Source of the DNA: Bradyrhizobium sp.
GTDB lineage: Bacteria; Pseudomonadota; Alphaproteobacteria; Rhizobiales; Xanthobacteraceae
Length of the DNA stretch: 64,000 bases
Direction: 5' to 3'
Assembly: GCF_004799445.1 (NCBI RefSeq)
Contig: NZ_SSNA01000091.1
Location: 42,858-106,857 of the forward strand
The translations under genes and the position numbers were made by a program. Position 1 is the stretch's first letter; each line of letters starts with the position of its first letter. This document shows, one piece after another, positions 61,762-64,000 of the stretch. Under the pieces are notes generated by a model. That model saw only the letters and a list, made by a program, of their open reading frames with translations. It did no database searches and was not told the DNA's origin.

Positions 61762-62719
61762 AATCCCGCAGACTCCAATCGTCACCCTCACCATGAACCC
61801 CGCCCTCGACGTCTCGACGTCGGTAGCCAGGATGGTGCCTTTCACCAAAATGCGGTGTGCGCAGGCCCACCGTGACCCGGGTGGAGGTGGAATCAATGTC
61901 GCCCGGGTTCTCAAGCGGCTCGGCGTTGAAGCAACCGCGGTTTACCCTGCCGGTGGCGCCACCGGGCAGTTGCTTGCGAACCTGATTGAGCGCGAAGGGG
62001 TACGAAGCGTTGTGATTCCGGCGACAAACGACACGCGGGAGGACATCACGATCTTCGACGAGACCACCCGAGAACAATTTCGCCTTGTCTTCCCGGGTGC
62101 CCCACTCAACGACATTGAATGGCGGGACTGCCTGGGATCGATGACGCGCATCACGCCCCAGCCTGCATATATTATTGCGAGCGGCAGCGTGCCTGCTGGC
62201 GTACCGCATGATTTTTTCGGCAGAGTTGCTCAGGCTTCGAAAGCACATAGCAAGATCATCGTGGACACGTCCGGTCCCTTCCTGAGGGCGGCGTTGGAAG
62301 CGGGCGTTTATCTCATCAAACCCAACCTTCGCGAATTTCAGGAGTTGGCGGAGTTTGCCGCCATCGACGAAGCCTCGCTCGTCGACGCAGGACGCCGCCT
62401 CATCGACCGATATCGTATAGAGGTTATTGCTCTCTCAATGGGGTCTGATGGCGCCCTGCTCGTAACGCGCGATATGGCTTTGCGTGCAAACGGTCTGCCT
62501 ATCGACCCCATCAGCGTTTCCGGTGCCGGCGACAGCTTTCTCGGCGCGATGGTATGGAGCCTTGTGAAGGGTAACAGTCTTGAGATCGCCCTGCGCTACG
62601 GGGTTGCTGGCGGCTCTGCCGCGCTGCTCAATCCCGGGACAGAACTTTGCCGGCCCGACGACGTCCACCGCCTCGCTTCTCAGGTGATAGTCACGCCGAT
62701 TGCCCGGACAACCCGTTAG
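61754..62719 (+). CDS. pfkB: 6-phosphofructokinase, PfkB type
   Basis: A 321-residue ribokinase-family sugar phosphate kinase. PIVTLTMNPALDVSTSVARM and CAQAHRDPGGGGINVARVLK then AVYPAGGATGQLLANLIERE follow E. coli Pfk-2 closely, and ISVSGAGDSFLGAMVWSL (GAGDS near 257) carries the catalytic Asp. The likely start is TTG at 61754, overlapping glk by eight bases; the ATG at 61793 would remove the first strand. 1-phosphofructokinase and tagatose-6-phosphate kinase are alternatives, but GGGGIN and the glucokinase neighbour favour fructose 6-phosphate. Confidence 0.85.
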   Translation: MAEIPQTPIVTLTMNPALDVSTSVARMVPFTKMRCAQAHRDPGGGGINVARVLKRLGVEATAVYPAGGATGQLLANLIEREGVRSVVIPATNDTREDITIFDETTREQFRLVFPGAPLNDIEWRDCLGSMTRITPQPAYIIASGSVPAGVPHDFFGRVAQASKAHSKIIVDTSGPFLRAALEAGVYLIKPNLREFQELAEFAAIDEASLVDAGRRLIDRYRIEVIALSMGSDGALLVTRDMALRANGLPIDPISVSGAGDSFLGAMVWSLVKGNSLEIALRYGVAGGSAALLNPGTELCRPDDVHRLASQVIVTPIARTTR

Positions 62720-62833
62720 TTTGCAACCGGTATGCCGGATACGCTTCTATGGGTCACAACAACTGGTCGGAAGTATCCACGCAAAGGCCGGGCGCCTGGT
62801 TGCGCTGTCACCGCCATCTCTCCTGCAAAATCC

Positions 62834-63322
62834 CTAACCCGCGCCGTTTTTCACCGCCTTGTCGGGAACAACGGCGCCGAGCAGCATCTCGATACGACCA
62901 TTACCCCAAAGCGGGAGCAAGAGGCGCGCGTAACCGCCAAGACCCTTGGCATCTCCTTTTCCGCTTGCCGCTCGGCGACAATAGGTGGGAGCGCGACCCT
63001 CGACAGTTGCCTTGCATTGCAAAGCGAGTTCGTCGAACGGCGCGCGAAGTTCAACTTCGTCAAGAAATCTGTTGCCAATCGCTTCGCCGTACCAGTCGGC
63101 CAAGTCTGCTCCGATGAGATCGAACCGAAACCGAAGAGGGTTTTCAAAGACGTCAATCAACATTGACTCGCGTCCTAGCCGCGATCGCAATGAAACTTTG
63201 ACATCGTCCCAAAACGGAATGTCGTTGGCGCCACGTTTCAAGCCGTTCCAGTACGCCTGAATGCGGGTGAGATCCGGCCCCAGTTCGTCGGGAAGAGAGA
63301 ATTCATGAACGCTTGCTGCCAT
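62834..63322 (-). CDS. PAS domain protein (rhizobial PAS_5-like)
   Basis: A 162-residue protein beginning MAASVHEFSLPDELGPDLTR. The middle, LIDVFENPLRFRFDLIGADL then ADWYGEAIGNRFLDEVELRA, is typical of the short alphaproteobacterial PAS_5 family (DUF-type proteins with one PAS domain and no output domain), and GYARLLLPLWGNGRIEMLLG ends it. A ligand- or redox-sensing or protein-binding role is usual for PAS domains; partners are unknown. It converges with the pfkB gene. Confidence 0.8.
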   Translation of the reverse strand: MAASVHEFSLPDELGPDLTRIQAYWNGLKRGANDIPFWDDVKVSLRSRLGRESMLIDVFENPLRFRFDLIGADLADWYGEAIGNRFLDEVELRAPFDELALQCKATVEGRAPTYCRRAASGKGDAKGLGGYARLLLPLWGNGRIEMLLGAVVPDKAVKNGAG

Positions 63323-63760
63323 CGATCAACCCTTCTTTGCGCATGGGTACGAAAATAATGAACATCCTGAGCGCTTCGAAAGCCGCGCTGGCAGGATACC
63401 CGACAGCCGACCTTCAACAAGGAGGAGTAGCCCAGTCATGCCGTCATCCCTGTCATCATCTCGCACCTGCGGCCATGACATGCATCAAGGCCGCAGACGT
63501 CGATCTCAACAATTATTGGCTGAAAAGCACGCCCGCCCGCGTGAGCTGGCATTTTGAGAAGACATCTGTCGAAGAAGGCGTTCGCAACCGAGCTCCGCGA
63601 GCGGGATTGGACCAGTCCTTGTAGGGCTGCATCCGGGCCTCAAAGTCCGTCATGTGAAAGCCAGGAATGCCCATTGCCGCAAACCGCGTTCGCCCAAGCA
63701 AGCGGCAGCCCTCCCGTGCGCTCGGCGCGCACGAAACCGCTGCGGGGCTCTTGGTGTGGA
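63323..63760. other. Stretch without an intact gene
   Basis: Several short frames exist on both strands but none has a ribosome site plus family features. On the minus strand a piece around 63600-63700 reads MGIPGFHMTDFEARMQPYKD in an otherwise featureless frame, which could be a fragment of a lost gene that I do not recognise. Confidence 0.4.
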
Positions 63761-63776
63761 TGTCGTTCGCTGCCGG

Positions 63777-63880
63777 ATTCAGATATTCGTCCTCAGTGCC
63801 GTCTACGCCGCGCTTGCGGGCAGCCTCTACGCGCACTTCTTGAACTACGTCAATGGCACGTTTTTTGACCTTGGCGTAAT
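63777..63880 (+). pseudogene. Fragment of a LivM-type ABC permease
   Basis: In one plus-strand frame the sequence reads QIFVLSAVYAALAGSLYAHF then LNYVNGTFFDLGVMIQLMA. This is the late transmembrane region of LivM permeases (xFVLSAxxAGLAGxLYAHxxxxVxP). No start lies upstream in this frame and the downstream sequence (NRCATWYHNETPRLHSPASG) is unrelated, so both ends are lost and it is a decayed copy. Confidence 0.55.
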
Positions 63881-64000
63881 GATCCAGCTGATGGCGAACC
63901 GATGCGCAACTTGGTATCATAACGAGACTCCGCGATTGCATTCGCCCGCGTCTGGAAGGTCATCGGACGAGATCGTTGCGGATCGCACGCGGCTAAATGG

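Noticed and set aside
1..64000. CRISPR arrays, tRNA or rRNA genes, transposases
   Set aside because: No regularly spaced repeats, cloverleaf-like runs, rRNA-like stretches or intact transposase frames were noticed; only an integrase fragment was found.

Overview
The window looks like chromosomal DNA of an alphaproteobacterium close to Bradyrhizobium or Rhodopseudomonas (Nitrobacteraceae). This is inferred from the uniformly high GC, the density of branched-chain-amino-acid-type (Liv) and taurine/nitrate-type ABC importers, the rhizobial gene families, and repeated FixK/FNR-type TTGAT-N4-ATCAA palindromes. No rRNA, tRNA or CRISPR was seen. The left edge cuts through an acyl-CoA ligase. The right edge lies in a patch of degraded fragments.

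Region 1 (1-12.6 kb). After the partial ligase and a DadA-like dehydrogenase comes a long minus-strand block: LysR regulator, hydroxyisobutyrate-dehydrogenase-like enzyme, MmgE/PrpD protein, a Liv importer (LivH, a natural LivM-LivG fusion, LivF, periplasmic binding protein), a carboxymuconolactone-decarboxylase-like protein, an Ldh-family dehydrogenase and an SDR. It reads as an uptake-plus-catabolism unit for a small carboxylic acid.

Region 2 (12.7-27.1 kb). A plus-strand run (SDR, enoyl-CoA hydratase, NAD epimerase, metallo-beta-lactamase, hydroxyisobutyrate-dehydrogenase-like enzyme, orphan binding protein) leads into a binding protein-ATPase-permease-permease importer. A paralogous importer lies in mirror orientation just beyond it. 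Each importer is linked to one PEP mutase/isocitrate lyase superfamily enzyme.

Region 3 (27.3-30.0 kb) is a less GC-rich patch with a ceramidase-like protein, an AAC(3)-fold acetyltransferase and a remnant of a tyrosine integrase, probably acquired by transfer.

Region 4 (30.1-40.0 kb) has a second complete Liv importer facing a catabolic cluster: DUF1185, an HpaB-type flavin monooxygenase, an amidohydrolase closely resembling enamidase of anaerobic nicotinate breakdown, a cupin, DUF2848 and a MarR regulator. This may be an undescribed route for an N-heterocycle or lactam.

Region 5 (40.2-62.7 kb) is a compact low-oxygen/stress island. Gene pairs alternate divergent and convergent, and six of the intergenic promoter regions carry FixK/FNR-type boxes (seven boxes in all). 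Genes cover nucleotide and PRPP metabolism, chaperone and proteases (Hsp20, Lon, HtrA), a RaiA-cold-shock fusion, PolX, Nudix, MgtA, PEP synthase, and a sugar operon of GH1 beta-glucosidase, glucokinase and PfkB-type phosphofructokinase. The genes fit together as an anoxia survival programme: protect protein and ribosomes, repair DNA, and keep glycolytic and gluconeogenic flux available.

Region 6 (62.8-64 kb) holds a PAS-domain protein and decayed sequence, including a fragment of a LivM-type permease.
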